A stretch of 64,000 nucleotides of DNA from positions 1,756,469 through 1,820,468 of the forward strand of contig WJPL01000001.1 in the NCBI GenBank assembly GCA_009649675.1. Direction: 5' to 3'. The position numbers were made by a program, and so were the translations under genes. Below are positions 1-9,303 of the stretch, one piece after another. Positions within the stretch are counted from its first letter, which is position 1. Each line of letters opens with the position of its first letter. The DNA comes from Alphaproteobacteria bacterium HT1-32. GTDB taxonomy: Bacteria; Pseudomonadota; Alphaproteobacteria; Rhodospirillales; HT1-32. Below the pieces are notes generated by a model. The model searched no databases and had not been told where the DNA came from. It worked only from the letters and a program-made list of their open reading frames with translations.

Positions 1-779
1 AGATATTCATGCTGCGGGTTCTCGAAAATTTCGTCGATGGGGCCGCGCTCCATCACCTCGCCGTGGTAGATCACAACCACTTCGTCAGCGATATTGGCAA
101 CAACCCCAAGGTCGTGGGTAATCATCAGGATCGACATGCCGAGTTCGTCCTGCAGATCCCGCATCTGTTTCAGAATCTGGGCCTGAATGGTGACGTCCAG
201 GGCGGTTGTCGGCTCATCGGCAATCAGCAGCGCCGGGCGGCAGACAAGTGCCATGGCAATCATGGCCCGCTGACGCAGCCCGCCTGACAGCTCGAACGGG
301 TAGGTTCTGAGGGCGCGACCGGGATCGGGAAACCCGACGAGATCAAGCATCTCGCGTGACAGATCGGTTGCAACAGACCCCGGTACATCACGATGCAGCC
401 GTACGGCCTCGGTGATCTGGTCGCCAATCGTGTGCAGCGGGGACAGGGAACTCATGGGCTCCTGAAAGATCATGGAAATCCGTCCGCCGCGAATCTGCCG
501 GATCTCCCGGGAATCCCGGTGCAGAGCGGCGATATCAATGATCTCGCCGGCTTTCTCCGGGTCACGGAATTCAATCGACCCTTCGCTGATGTCGGCAATC
601 TCCGGCAGAATGCCAAGGATTGCCTGGCTGATCACCGACTTGCCGGAACCGGATTCGCCAACCAGTGCTACGGTCGATTTCTCGGGAATCGAGAAAGAAA
701 CACCTCTGACAGCCTCCAGTGTTCCGGCTTCCAGCTGGAAGCGGACATGCAGGTTTTCGACTGACAGGATGTTGCTCAC
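1..779 (-). CDS. Oligopeptide/dipeptide-type ABC transporter ATP-binding protein (3' end outside window)
   Basis: ATPase subunit of a DppD/OppD-type importer for peptides or nickel-like ligands, acting at the inner membrane. The reading frame is open from a GTG start to the left edge of the window, giving about 259 residues. Visible motifs are Walker A (GESGSGKS, residues 41-48), the Q-loop (FQEP), the ABC signature (LSGGLRQR, around residue 162), Walker B (LLIADEPTTALD, around 185) and the H-loop (MITHD). The GTG overlaps the TGA of the upstream membrane-protein gene by 4 bases (GTGA), so the two are translationally coupled. The C-terminal oligopeptide signature region is cut off. The substrate cannot be told from this fragment. 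Confidence 0.93.
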   Translation of the reverse strand, partial: MSNILSVENLHVRFQLEAGTLEAVRGVSFSIPEKSTVALVGESGSGKSVISQAILGILPEIADISEGSIEFRDPEKAGEIIDIAALHRDSREIRQIRGGRISMIFQEPMSSLSPLHTIGDQITEAVRLHRDVPGSVATDLSREMLDLVGFPDPGRALRTYPFELSGGLRQRAMIAMALVCRPALLIADEPTTALDVTIQAQILKQMRDLQDELGMSILMITHDLGVVANIADEVVVIYHGEVMERGPIDEIFENPQHEY

Positions 780-1288
780 TCCGTCGTTTCCCCCGGTTCT
801 TCGTTCGCAAGTTCGAGCAAGTCTATCCCCATCAACGCAAAATTTGCCCGGGTTGTTTCATCCATCGCCGCGCTGGCCTGAACCGCGGCCGTTCCCAGTT
901 TGTTTATGATGCTCTGGAAATCGGTCAGGATGGAGTCCATTTCGATGGTCCGTCCCCGCGCCCCGGTTATCTTCAGTTGCATCCAGCCTTCGGTACGGTC
1001 TCGCTTGGTCGAGTAATAACGCATTTTTACCCTGCTGATATCGGGCCAGGCGATCTGTTTGGTCATGATGCCGGAGCTGGTCAGCCCCAGATCATCCATT
1101 TTGATCCGGGTATAATGGCGCAAGGCGGTCCGGATGATGAAACCGGCAAACAGCAGCACCAGAAAGCCAAGTATCCAGCCGGCGACCGGCATTGATCCGG
1201 TGAGGACAATCGGGGTCGCACAGATCACCACACCGATCGTGCCACGAATATAATCGCCGATCAGTTCTTTCGATGGATAGTAATGCAT
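776..1288 (-). CDS. Hypothetical membrane protein with two membrane segments
   Basis: A protein of about 170 residues of unknown function. I chose the ATG that gives MHYYPSKEL, because the longer frame would run into the upstream deacetylase-like gene; this start lies 9 bases after that gene's stop. Two hydrophobic segments (roughly residues 17-36 and 38-54) are followed by a soluble, beta-rich stretch (ITGARGRTIEMDS and surroundings) that looks like the PH-like output domain of small bacterial membrane proteins; this likeness is my inference. It sits between the glycan cluster and the ABC ATPase gene, overlapping the latter by 4 bases, so it is probably co-transcribed with both. Confidence 0.7.
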   Translation of the reverse strand: MHYYPSKELIGDYIRGTIGVVICATPIVLTGSMPVAGWILGFLVLLFAGFIIRTALRHYTRIKMDDLGLTSSGIMTKQIAWPDISRVKMRYYSTKRDRTEGWMQLKITGARGRTIEMDSILTDFQSIINKLGTAAVQASAAMDETTRANFALMGIDLLELANEEPGETTE

Positions 1289-1296
1289 CGTCGAAG

Positions 1297-2094
1297 TCAC
1301 GTTATCCAAGCAAACACCTCTGTACCGCTTTTGCAAATGAGCGCCGGATCATGGCGGGCGAAGGCCATGAAGGCATCAAGGAAGTCCCATGCCGCCGGGT
1401 CGTGGACCAGATGGTGGGTCAGCAGGCCAATCGGTGCAGATATCTCCACCTTGCCCTCACGCCGCTGTCGGAGGGCTGTGGCAAATAACCGGTCGACGGC
1501 GGTTGCGCCGGTAAAGCCCCGGCTGCCCTTCCAGTCGATGATATCGAGATGGGTATGGCGACCGGTGATGGCATCCGTAACCGAAGCCGGCTTGTCGCCA
1601 TAGAGGCTGAGGCCGATCAGGCCCGCCTCATCCAGCCGGGTGGCAATGATGCTGCCAATCCGGTTCCAGGGGGGGGCCAGTGCGGGCACAAACCGGTTCG
1701 CAAATGCGTCCGACAAAATCTTCCGGCCCGCCGCCAGTTCGGACAGAATGTCATCAGGGTCCCGGTTGTCGCCCAGTTCGCATTTTTTCTGATCTGCCGG
1801 GGAATGATTCAGATGGCGATAGCCATGCTGCATAACAGTCAGGTCCGGGCAGTCCCCTGTCGCGGGTGCCAGATTATTCTCCAGCCCGTGAGGAATGACG
1901 GCCAGCGTCAGGGGAACCCGGTTGCGGGCTGAAATTTCCAGCATCTGCCGAAGTGCCGGGCTGTCGGCTACAGCGTCGTCGTCGCGCCACCAGAGCGTGG
2001 CCTGTCGTTCCTGCCGACGCCACCATTCCAGTTCGTTCAGGGTTTCCGGCAGAAGGGGTTGCAGATTCTGCTCCGCTGCTTGCAACGCCGACAT
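1297..2094 (-). CDS. Polysaccharide deacetylase-like protein
   Basis: A 265-residue protein that resembles the NodB/polysaccharide deacetylase fold. It has a WWRDDDA motif near residue 36 (the metal/catalytic Asp pair of the family), LAVIPHG near 83-89, and QHGYRHLNH near 108-116, which matches the HxxxH metal site. LAPPWNRI near 158 matches the third family motif (RxPW-like). A ribosome-binding AGGGAA lies just before the ATG. The family removes acetyl groups from sugars; the actual substrate here is unknown. It is the last gene of a minus-strand cluster of glycosyltransferases, which supports a role in making or trimming a surface glycan or glycolipid. No signal peptide is seen, so it probably works in the cytoplasm. 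Confidence 0.78.
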   Translation of the reverse strand: MSALQAAEQNLQPLLPETLNELEWWRRQERQATLWWRDDDAVADSPALRQMLEISARNRVPLTLAVIPHGLENNLAPATGDCPDLTVMQHGYRHLNHSPADQKKCELGDNRDPDDILSELAAGRKILSDAFANRFVPALAPPWNRIGSIIATRLDEAGLIGLSLYGDKPASVTDAITGRHTHLDIIDWKGSRGFTGATAVDRLFATALRQRREGKVEISAPIGLLTHHLVHDPAAWDFLDAFMAFARHDPALICKSGTEVFAWIT

Positions 2095-2174
2095 TTGTTC
2101 CCTGATCGCCCCTTGGTTTCCGGTCAGACCCCCTGACCCCGGTCACTATAGGCATGGGAAACCGCAGCGTCGAT

Positions 2175-3332
2175 TCATTCGCGGGTTTGCGTCGCCAGCT
2201 GATGCAGGATTGCGGCAGACTGTTCAGCCCCCCGGAACCAGGCGGTGTTGTGGTTCTGTCGGGGCAGGTCAAGGGTCCGGTCAACGGCGGCGGCCAGCGA
2301 GAGGCTGTTAATCGTCGCCAGGTCATGGGTAATGGCGTGGCCTGCTTCAGCCAGGGCCCGTGCCCGGTCGGTCTGTTCCGTTTCGGTTGCGGTGGCGAAC
2401 GGGACCAGCAGCATGGGGAGGCCGGCGACCAGTCCGTCGATGACGGTATTGTAGCCTGCCAGCGAGACAGAGGCGCGGGCACGGCTCAGCAGGTCATGAA
2501 AATCAGCCCGGGTCCGCTCCACAACAACGCCGTCTTCTGCGTCCTTAATCAGGGATTGGAACTCCGCCTCGCTGACACCCTGTCCGACCAGTATTCGCCA
2601 GATATTCCTGTTTGCCTGTCGCGAATGACGCCGGGCCGCCAGTGCCGCCCGGAACAGCGGCAGGGCAACATCGCTGCCACCGCCGGAGACAAGAATGTCA
2701 CCGGAAGGCTCGCGGCTGGTGTCCGGATTGCCGGGGGGGAGTGGTCGCTCGGCGACATATCCGGTTTTATGTAGTCTGCCTGCGATCTGCCCGCTGAACG
2801 GAAAGCTGTTGTCGAACCCGGTGAATGCATCCGGTTCATGCACCAGAACGGCTGTGAAATAGCGGTCGATCAGATCTGCAGCCTGGGCATATTTTGCCGG
2901 GTCAGGCTTGCGCACCAGTATATCCCGGACCGAAGCGACATTGACGCCGGTTTTCAGAACCTGTTCCAGAACGGGTCGCAGTTCATGGCGAAACGCCCGC
3001 CGTCCGAAGGGGTAGGTTTCTGTCATGAAGACAGCGGGCCGGATATCAGTGACCAGTTGTGTCAGCAGTGACTGCCGGGCAGACCAGAAGGCCGGGCTGA
3101 CCGGCTGGCCCTGATCGTCGATCAGGGCAGAAAAACTGTCGTCGGGACTTCGGCAGGGCGGCAACTGGTGGAACCTGCATCTCGCAAGATCGAGATGCGG
3201 CACCGGCATGCCGCCGGAGACATAATGAACTTCAAGTCCGGCGGCGGCACAGGCCCGGGCGATGGCGGCGCTGCGGCGCTGATGGCCTATCCCGAGCAGA
3301 TGCTGCACCCAGAACAGCACCGGGCCGGTCAT
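2175..3332 (-). CDS. MurG/COG4671-like glycosyltransferase
   Basis: A 385-residue protein with the GT-B look of predicted glycosyltransferases related to MurG. The N-terminus reads VLFWVQHLLGIGHQRR, where the glycine-rich GIGHQRR loop is the acceptor-side signature. The C-terminal half has ILVSGGGSD near residue 213 and SLAGYNTVIDGLVAGLPMLLVP near 290-312, the typical nucleotide-sugar binding part. The start overlaps the stop of the histidine phosphatase gene by 4 bases (ATGA). A second paralogous glycosyltransferase lies at 6298-7518 in the same cluster. Donor and acceptor sugars are unknown. Confidence 0.82.
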   Translation of the reverse strand: MTGPVLFWVQHLLGIGHQRRSAAIARACAAAGLEVHYVSGGMPVPHLDLARCRFHQLPPCRSPDDSFSALIDDQGQPVSPAFWSARQSLLTQLVTDIRPAVFMTETYPFGRRAFRHELRPVLEQVLKTGVNVASVRDILVRKPDPAKYAQAADLIDRYFTAVLVHEPDAFTGFDNSFPFSGQIAGRLHKTGYVAERPLPPGNPDTSREPSGDILVSGGGSDVALPLFRAALAARRHSRQANRNIWRILVGQGVSEAEFQSLIKDAEDGVVVERTRADFHDLLSRARASVSLAGYNTVIDGLVAGLPMLLVPFATATETEQTDRARALAEAGHAITHDLATINSLSLAAAVDRTLDLPRQNHNTAWFRGAEQSAAILHQLATQTRE

Positions 3333-3913
3333 TGCAGGCTCTCAAGCGGCGCGTTCAGCCGGTCGATTGCGGGAAGGCCCCCGTCGCTCAGCGTGAAACA
3401 GTGCAGTTGCGTCCAGTCCGGCTTGTCCGGTGCATCGTCGGTCATGTCCCATCCGGTCGCGAGGGCATAGAAGGCGCGGATGACCCCTTTATGGGTGACG
3501 GCAACCATATCCCGGTCCGATTTTGCGGCGACGGGCAGCCAGTCGCTCAGGCGTTTCTGGACATCGCGGGGGGATTCACCCCCGGGTGGGCGAAAATCAA
3601 GCCCGCGAGCCTCATTGGCGGCGAGACTTTCACCGGCTTCCCGGCGGAGGTCTGCCAGCCTGCGGCCCTCATACTCACCCCAGTCCATTTCAATCAGGGC
3701 CGGCTCCGGTTGCGGGTCAGCCCCGAAAGTCAGCCGGGCCGTTTCAAGACAGCGTTTCAGCGGGCTGGACAGCAACTGCCATCGCTCGGGGTTGAGGGAG
3801 ATCGTCGCGGTTGGCCGGGATGAAGCTGATAAAGGCTGGTCCCGCCGTCCCTGCAGACGTTTTTCCCGATTCCAGTCGGTGGGCAGATGGCGCAGCAGGC
3901 AGAGCCGCCTCAC
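3329..3913 (-). CDS. Histidine phosphatase family protein
   Basis: A 194-residue member of the phosphoglycerate-mutase-like superfamily. The N-terminus has the catalytic RHG-type motif as LLRHLPTDWN, with Leu where Gly is usual, then GRRDQPLS. Near residue 80 the line EMDWGEYEGR is typical of the family, and VTHKGVIRAF near 140 carries the second catalytic His. These enzymes remove phosphate from sugar phosphates or other small substrates through a phosphohistidine. It overlaps both neighbours by 4 bases inside the glycosyltransferase cluster, so a sugar-phosphate or glycolipid-phosphate substrate is likely, though unproven. Confidence 0.85.
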   Translation of the reverse strand: MRRLCLLRHLPTDWNREKRLQGRRDQPLSASSRPTATISLNPERWQLLSSPLKRCLETARLTFGADPQPEPALIEMDWGEYEGRRLADLRREAGESLAANEARGLDFRPPGGESPRDVQKRLSDWLPVAAKSDRDMVAVTHKGVIRAFYALATGWDMTDDAPDKPDWTQLHCFTLSDGGLPAIDRLNAPLESLQ

Positions 3914-5046
3914 GCTTCCTCTCCGACCACATCTTTCAGCAGCCGGTCTATGGTCCGCGAGGCAAGAGAGATGTCGGTGACCGACCGCTGGGCGGCGGCG
4001 GCCAGTGAGTCCCTGCGGGCGGCGTCAGAAATCAGCAGACGGACAGCCGCTGCGAAGGCGTCGACATCATCCGGCGGGGTAATGATGCCACCACCGGTGA
4101 CCACGTCGGAGACGCCCCCATATCCGCCGGCAACCACGGGTAATCCCGATGCCTGTGCTTCCAGAAAGGCCATGCCAAAGGCTTCGTTGATCGCAGGCCA
4201 GACATAGATATCGCTGGCAGCGAGCAGGCGGCCCAGATCATTACCTTCGCGTCGTCCGACAAAAACCGTCCGACCGGGTGCAGCCTCATTGAAGGCCGCT
4301 TCAACCACCGGACGGGTTGCACCGTCACCGACGATGATGAGTGACCAGTCAAGGTCGGTCAGTTTGCTGACGGCGGCAGAGAGTGCCCGATAGGATTGCA
4401 GCTTGTCGCCATGCCGCATCATGGCGACCGAGATCAGCCATGGTTTGCCTGCATCCAGTCCCAGTTCGTGAGCGACTTCGGTCCGATGCCGGCTGCTGGC
4501 CAGTGCGGCCTCGGCAAAGCGGGCGGTATCAATGAAGGGGGTCTGGCGGACAATGGCAGCGGAGTCTGCAACAATTCCCTCCAGCCCCTCAAGGTCGGCA
4601 GAATTCAGAAGAATGATGCGGTCAGCCGCACGAATACCGGCTTCGGCAGCGCGATGACCGACAGCCCAGGGACCGTCTTCCTGCTTCGCGGCATGTGACG
4701 CCTCGGCCACCACATAGGGAATGCCGAATTCGGCACAGACTGCCGGGCCGATATAATCTGGTGCCTTGTAATACAGATGATAGGTAAACCAGACCTGCGG
4801 GCGTTCTTCTGCCGGGCGGGATTTTATCTGGCGGATCAGCCGGTCGGCGACGCGTTTGCCCAGTGCCGCCATCTTGATCTGGCGTGCTTCGTCGCCGGAG
4901 CCGTCCCGTGACCGAAAGCGCGTTGCCAGCTCGACACTGTGTCCGGCTGCTTCGATGGCGCGCATCAGCAGTCGCGCAATCCGCCGGTCACCAGAGGGGA
5001 CGGGATGCGTCGGCGGCTTCAGAGGAGCGTAAAACATAACCCGCAT
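3910..5046 (-). CDS. Glycosyltransferase family 4 protein
   Basis: A 378-residue retaining glycosyltransferase of GT-B fold. The N-terminal domain begins MRVMFYAPLKPPTHPVPSGDR, and the C-terminal domain shows LISVAMMRHGDK, LIIVGDGA, and the EX7E-type signature in NEAFGMAFLEAQASGLPVVAG near residues 285-305. Its ATG overlaps the TGA of the preceding gene by one base and its stop overlaps the phosphatase start by 4, so translation across the cluster is coupled. The sugar donor is unknown. It acts in the cytoplasm on a lipid-linked or nascent glycan, judging from its neighbours. Confidence 0.9.
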   Translation of the reverse strand: MRVMFYAPLKPPTHPVPSGDRRIARLLMRAIEAAGHSVELATRFRSRDGSGDEARQIKMAALGKRVADRLIRQIKSRPAEERPQVWFTYHLYYKAPDYIGPAVCAEFGIPYVVAEASHAAKQEDGPWAVGHRAAEAGIRAADRIILLNSADLEGLEGIVADSAAIVRQTPFIDTARFAEAALASSRHRTEVAHELGLDAGKPWLISVAMMRHGDKLQSYRALSAAVSKLTDLDWSLIIVGDGATRPVVEAAFNEAAPGRTVFVGRREGNDLGRLLAASDIYVWPAINEAFGMAFLEAQASGLPVVAGGYGGVSDVVTGGGIITPPDDVDAFAAAVRLLISDAARRDSLAAAAQRSVTDISLASRTIDRLLKDVVGEEA

Positions 5047-6284
5047 CAGACGATCTTGTCCGGTTCCGGCGTCGGTTCGTCAAGTCCGAAGCGTTTTGCG
5101 AGATCGTTAATGGCCCGGCGCATGGCGAAACCCGTCCGCACACGCTGTTCTCCGGCAAGGGCCATTTTTGCCCGGTTTTCAGGGTCGGTAATCAACTCCC
5201 CGAGGGCTTTTGCCAGTGCCGGGCTGTCCCGTTCCGGAACCAGCAGGCCGGTTTTTCCGTCGATGATGAGTTCGGGTATGGCCGAGATATCGGTGGCCAC
5301 GCAGGCGATGCGCTGGCTCTGGGCTTCCATCAGGACATTCGGCAGCCCGTCACGGTCGCCATCTTCGGCGATACGGCTGGCCAGCACGAAGATGTCTGCC
5401 TGTTGCAACGCTTCAAGCACAGCCGTCTGGGGCTGGGCACCCCGCCAGCTGATTCGCCGGTCGATCCCGAGTTCTGTCGCCAGTGCTTTCAGATTCCGGA
5501 GCTCCCCGCCGCCGCCGATATGAACGAACTGCCAGTCAGTATCGGCATCCAGCAGGGCCAGTGCGCGCAGCAGATCATCATAGCCTTTTTTCGGGACCGC
5601 ACGGCCGACGGACAGGATGGTGACCGGGCCGGTGGCTGATATCGCCCGCGAGGCAGGAACAGGAAATCGTTCGAGATCAAGGCCATGATAGACCAGTGCA
5701 ACCCTGTCGGGGTTCGCCGCCAGCGACTTCAGATGCCGGGCATTGGTTTCGGTACAGGTCACCAGCCAGTCCAGATCGGACAGTTTCTCCTGCAATTCCC
5801 AGTCCGGCGAAGTCCAGATATCCTTGGCGTGAGCCGAACAGCACCAGGGCAGACCGCGCAGGATTGCCGCATAGCGGGTGACCGAGGCCGGGGTATGCAG
5901 AAAATGGGCATAAAGGCGGGTGGTGTCTGAGGGCAGTTCCGTCGCCAGAACCATCGCCTGCCCCCACCGGCGGATACGGTTGCGGGTCGGGTCGCGGCGC
6001 AGGTCACGTAACCAGATCGCCCAGGCCTTTGCATATCCGGGCAGCCTGCGTGCCTGACGGAATCCATTCAGTACCCGCGACGGTTCCTGATGCAGATATT
6101 CCGGCAGATAGCTGACAGAGGCCGTTATCTCGCGATGAACGGGATGGGTTTCCCGGTCAGTCGGATGGCGCAGCGAGATGATCTGGTAATCCAGTCCACG
6201 GCGCTGCAGTTCCAGCAGTTCCTGTGCGATGAAAGTTTCCGACAGACGCGGATACCCCTTCAGAACAATCCCGACAGATGCCAT
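5046..6284 (-). CDS. Glycosyltransferase family 4 protein (colanic-acid WcaL-like)
   Basis: About 412 residues from the ATG giving MASVGIVLKGYPRLSETF; the frame stays open further upstream, but that would overlap the preceding gene. The line KGYPRLSETFIAQE is typical of colanic-acid/exopolysaccharide GT4 enzymes. Later motifs are TILSVGRAVPKKGYDDLLRA, FVHIGGGGE, and DGLPNVLMEAQ with CVATDISAIPELI, the nucleotide-sugar site. It likely adds a hexose to a lipid-linked glycan. There is no clear Shine-Dalgarno in the 13-base gap before the ATG, so translation may depend on the upstream gene. Confidence 0.87.
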   Translation of the reverse strand: MASVGIVLKGYPRLSETFIAQELLELQRRGLDYQIISLRHPTDRETHPVHREITASVSYLPEYLHQEPSRVLNGFRQARRLPGYAKAWAIWLRDLRRDPTRNRIRRWGQAMVLATELPSDTTRLYAHFLHTPASVTRYAAILRGLPWCCSAHAKDIWTSPDWELQEKLSDLDWLVTCTETNARHLKSLAANPDRVALVYHGLDLERFPVPASRAISATGPVTILSVGRAVPKKGYDDLLRALALLDADTDWQFVHIGGGGELRNLKALATELGIDRRISWRGAQPQTAVLEALQQADIFVLASRIAEDGDRDGLPNVLMEAQSQRIACVATDISAIPELIIDGKTGLLVPERDSPALAKALGELITDPENRAKMALAGEQRVRTGFAMRRAINDLAKRFGLDEPTPEPDKIV

Positions 6285-6297
6285 GACGGAGGACTGC

Positions 6298-7518
6298 CTA
6301 TTCCCCGGCAGTCGCGAGCCGCGGGCGGTCACCGCTGTCATTCTGCAGCCAGAGCGATGTCTGGCGCCGGATGGTACCAAATCCGTCCAGCAGACCGGGC
6401 ATCACGCATTGCGATGGCATCGGCTGGGTCGGTAACTTGCGAAGCGCCTCGACCATCTGTCCGGTTTCCCGCCAGCCGTCATCTTCCAGCATGCTGACCA
6501 GCCCGTAACGTGCAGCGGCAGATGCCCGCATGAACTGCTCCATCCGGGGCCGGGTACGCGGCACGATGACGGCGCGTTTATCGAAAGACAGAATTTCACA
6601 GAACGTGTTGTAGCCGCCCATGGCGACCATGCCGATTGCCCGCGACAGCAGGGTTTCGATATGGGCGTCAAAGGTGATGGCATGGACCCGGTCAAGGCGG
6701 GCCACCCGCTGATGAAATTCCGCCTGCATTTCAGCCTGCATGAAGGGGCCAAGCACCAGCAGGGCCGGATGCGGCAGGGATTCACCGGACTCGTAGGCGC
6801 GCAGAACCCAGTCGATCAGGGTGTCACCGTCACCACCGCCGCCGGTTGTCACCAGAATATAGGGTTCCTCAAAGGGTATGGCATCTGTCGGGACCGCCCC
6901 CTTCGAGGGGAAGCGTGGCAGATAACCGGTATAGGTCATTTTACGGCGGACAGATGCAGGGATTGGCAGCCCGGCCAGCGGGTCGCAGATCTGACGCAGG
7001 CCATAGACCCAGATTTCATCATACAGATCATCAAGCGCGGGCAGCACATTCTTGCGCTCCCATTCCGGCGCCAGCAAAGCCGGTTCATCCATCACATCGC
7101 GCAAACCCAGAATGGTCGGCGTGCCGCGTGCCTTCAGCATGGTGAGGGTGTCACGTACTTCGCCGCGCAGTCCCAGCGGTTCTTTGTCGACGATGAAGAT
7201 ATCCGGTTCAAAGGTCTCGGCGGTATGCTGGATGATCGAGGCACGCATCGCCAGAATCTGTTCCGTGTCGATGCGCAGACTCTGTGTCGTGTACTCACCA
7301 TTACGCAGCTTGATCACGCCGGGGATGCGGATGAAATCGACCCGCGACCGGAAATCAAAGCTGCCGATGATCGGCGAGCCCGAAATAATCAGGACCGACA
7401 GTTCCTTGTCATTATCCACCAGCGCATGCGCAATCGCCCGGCATCGGCGCAGATGTCCGAGCCCGAACGAATCGTGGCTGTAGATGAGTATTCTTTTTCC
7501 GTGGAGCGGCTCGCCCAT
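6298..7518 (-). CDS. MurG/COG4671-like glycosyltransferase
   Basis: A 406-residue predicted glycosyltransferase and the first gene of the minus-strand glycan cluster. The N-terminus RILIYSHDSFGLGHLRRC carries the GLGHLRR loop also seen in its paralog at 2175-3332. The middle has FIVDKEPLGLRGE and the C-terminal domain has ILVTTGGGGDG near residue 225 and GMVAMGGYNTFCEILSF near 300, matching the donor-binding half of MurG-like enzymes. It is divergent from the gamma-glutamyltransferase gene, so a promoter for the whole cluster should lie in 7519-7660. Substrates are unknown. Confidence 0.85.
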   Translation of the reverse strand: MGEPLHGKRILIYSHDSFGLGHLRRCRAIAHALVDNDKELSVLIISGSPIIGSFDFRSRVDFIRIPGVIKLRNGEYTTQSLRIDTEQILAMRASIIQHTAETFEPDIFIVDKEPLGLRGEVRDTLTMLKARGTPTILGLRDVMDEPALLAPEWERKNVLPALDDLYDEIWVYGLRQICDPLAGLPIPASVRRKMTYTGYLPRFPSKGAVPTDAIPFEEPYILVTTGGGGDGDTLIDWVLRAYESGESLPHPALLVLGPFMQAEMQAEFHQRVARLDRVHAITFDAHIETLLSRAIGMVAMGGYNTFCEILSFDKRAVIVPRTRPRMEQFMRASAAARYGLVSMLEDDGWRETGQMVEALRKLPTQPMPSQCVMPGLLDGFGTIRRQTSLWLQNDSGDRPRLATAGE

Positions 7519-7661
7519 ATGTGCCGCTCTCCCCGCTGTTGAAGCACGGGCGGACTATGCCACAGCCGGTGACGTGATGGAAATGACGAAGTTTTTATGG
7601 CACCGGCGGGTGATTGGCGGTTAAACCGTGCCATGAACCCGATGACAGTAACGAGATCAGC

Positions 7662-9182
7662 ATGAAAGGTGCCGTCGCCGCCGGCCATCCCCTGACCGTC
7701 CGGGCCGCAACCGATATCCTGCATGCAGGCGGGAATGCCTTTGATGCGGCGCTTGCCGGCATGGCGATGGCCTTTGTCGCAGAGCCGGTTCTGGCCAGTC
7801 CGGGCGGTGGCGGCTTTATGGTCGCGCGACCTGCTGGCGGGGTGCCCCGGGCCTATGATTTTTTTGCCCGGACACCGAAAGTGAAACGACCGGCAGACGA
7901 GATTGATTTTCACGCGACCCATGCGGATTTTGGCCCGACGCGACAGGAATTTCACATCGGTATGGGGTCGACAGCGACACCCGGTGCCATTGCCGGGTTC
8001 TTTCGCATTCTGGATGATCTCGGGAGCATGTCTGCCGCTGCTCTGCTTCAGCCTGCCGTTGCGACGGCGCGGACCGGGTTTGAGATCAACAGGTTTCAGG
8101 CACAGGTCATGTCGGTGGTGGCTCCGATCTATCAGGCGACAGAGGATGCCCGCAGGCTTTATGCCGGTTCCGACCCTGAAACCGGGCTGTTTGCTGCCGG
8201 TGATCGTCTGCACAACCCGGACCTCGCCGATCTGCTGGAACGGCTGGGCCGGGAAGGTGCAGATCTGTTTTATCGCGGTGATATTGCACAGGATGTCACC
8301 GCGCTTTCTGCAGCCTCCGGCGGTCATCTGACGATGGAAGACATGACCGGCTATCAGGTTCAGACAGGTTCGCCGATTGATGTCACCTACCGGGGATGGC
8401 AGGTCGCGGCAAACCCGGCCCCCTCCAGCGGCGGGGTGCTGGTTGCCCTTGGTCTGGCATTGCTGGATTCTCTGCCGCCAGAATCTGCGCAATCACCTGG
8501 CAGTCTGCGGTCTCTGGCTGCGGTGATGGCCGAGACCGACCGGCTTCGTCTGTCCGGTGACATTTCGGCAGAACGCTTGCTGGCGCCGGAGATCATCGGG
8601 GCGGCAAAGTCGGCCCTGCGTGACAGCCTGCTGTCGACGCGGGGAACAAGTCATATCAGTGTCGTCGATGCCGCAGGGAATGCTGCTGCCCTGACCCTTT
8701 CCAATGGTGAGGGGAACGGACATCTGGTGCCGGGTTGCGGTTTTATGCTGAACAATGTGCTGGGCGAAGAGGATATCAATCCTGGCGGTTTTCATAACTG
8801 GCGGCCTGACAGCCCCATGGCCTCGATGATGACCCCCTGTATCCTGCAGGGACCGGACGGTCAGCTTGTCGCTCTCGGTTCGGGCGGCTCGAACCGGATA
8901 CGCACGGCGATCCTTCAGCTTATCCGCAATATCGCGGGTTGCGGGATGGATCTGGCGTCAGCCGTCGGCGCTCCCCGTCTGCATGTCGAGGCTGGTCGCG
9001 CTGATATCGAGCCGGGATTTCCGGTGGCTGAGCTGGCCCTGTTGCGCGAAACCGGGCTTGCGGTCCATGAATGGCCAGAGCCCAGCATGTTCTTTGGCGG
9101 AACCCAGGTTGCGGGCCTGACGGGACGCGGTTTTGAAGCGGCGGGCGACCCGCGCCGTGACGGAGATGCCTGTCTTTCCTGA
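7662..9182 (+). CDS. Gamma-glutamyltransferase family protein
   Basis: About 506 residues from ATG at MKGAVAAGHPL; the frame opens earlier with a TTG, but that lacks support. The large-subunit signature is present (HAGGNAFDAALAG and SPGGGGFMVARP near residues 20-50). The autoprocessing nucleophile is probably Thr329 in RGTSHISVVD, followed by the small-subunit line GCGFMLNNVLGEEDINPGGF. Family members cleave gamma-glutamyl bonds in glutathione and similar compounds. No signal peptide is visible, unlike the usual periplasmic enzymes. It is a second, more divergent copy relative to the one at 15650-17473. The ribosome-binding site is weak. Confidence 0.88.
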   Translation: MKGAVAAGHPLTVRAATDILHAGGNAFDAALAGMAMAFVAEPVLASPGGGGFMVARPAGGVPRAYDFFARTPKVKRPADEIDFHATHADFGPTRQEFHIGMGSTATPGAIAGFFRILDDLGSMSAAALLQPAVATARTGFEINRFQAQVMSVVAPIYQATEDARRLYAGSDPETGLFAAGDRLHNPDLADLLERLGREGADLFYRGDIAQDVTALSAASGGHLTMEDMTGYQVQTGSPIDVTYRGWQVAANPAPSSGGVLVALGLALLDSLPPESAQSPGSLRSLAAVMAETDRLRLSGDISAERLLAPEIIGAAKSALRDSLLSTRGTSHISVVDAAGNAAALTLSNGEGNGHLVPGCGFMLNNVLGEEDINPGGFHNWRPDSPMASMMTPCILQGPDGQLVALGSGGSNRIRTAILQLIRNIAGCGMDLASAVGAPRLHVEAGRADIEPGFPVAELALLRETGLAVHEWPEPSMFFGGTQVAGLTGRGFEAAGDPRRDGDACLS

Positions 9183-9303
9183 TCGTCGGAGGGCAGCTTT
9201 CATATCCTGCGTGGAGCCCTGATAATCCGCTTTGTGGAAGCCGTGAGAACGTATATAAGAGCGCCGGATTTTCCCCTGCCTTCGGGCATTGAGGACACAG
9301 AAA

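Noticed and set aside
6661-7542. Plus-strand frame of 293 codons in the first glycosyltransferase
   Set aside because: Antisense shadow of the MurG-like gene; no conserved motif.
7389-8492. Minus-strand frame of 367 codons across the glycosyltransferase start and the first gamma-glutamyltransferase
   Set aside because: It overlaps two well supported genes and has no motif of its own.
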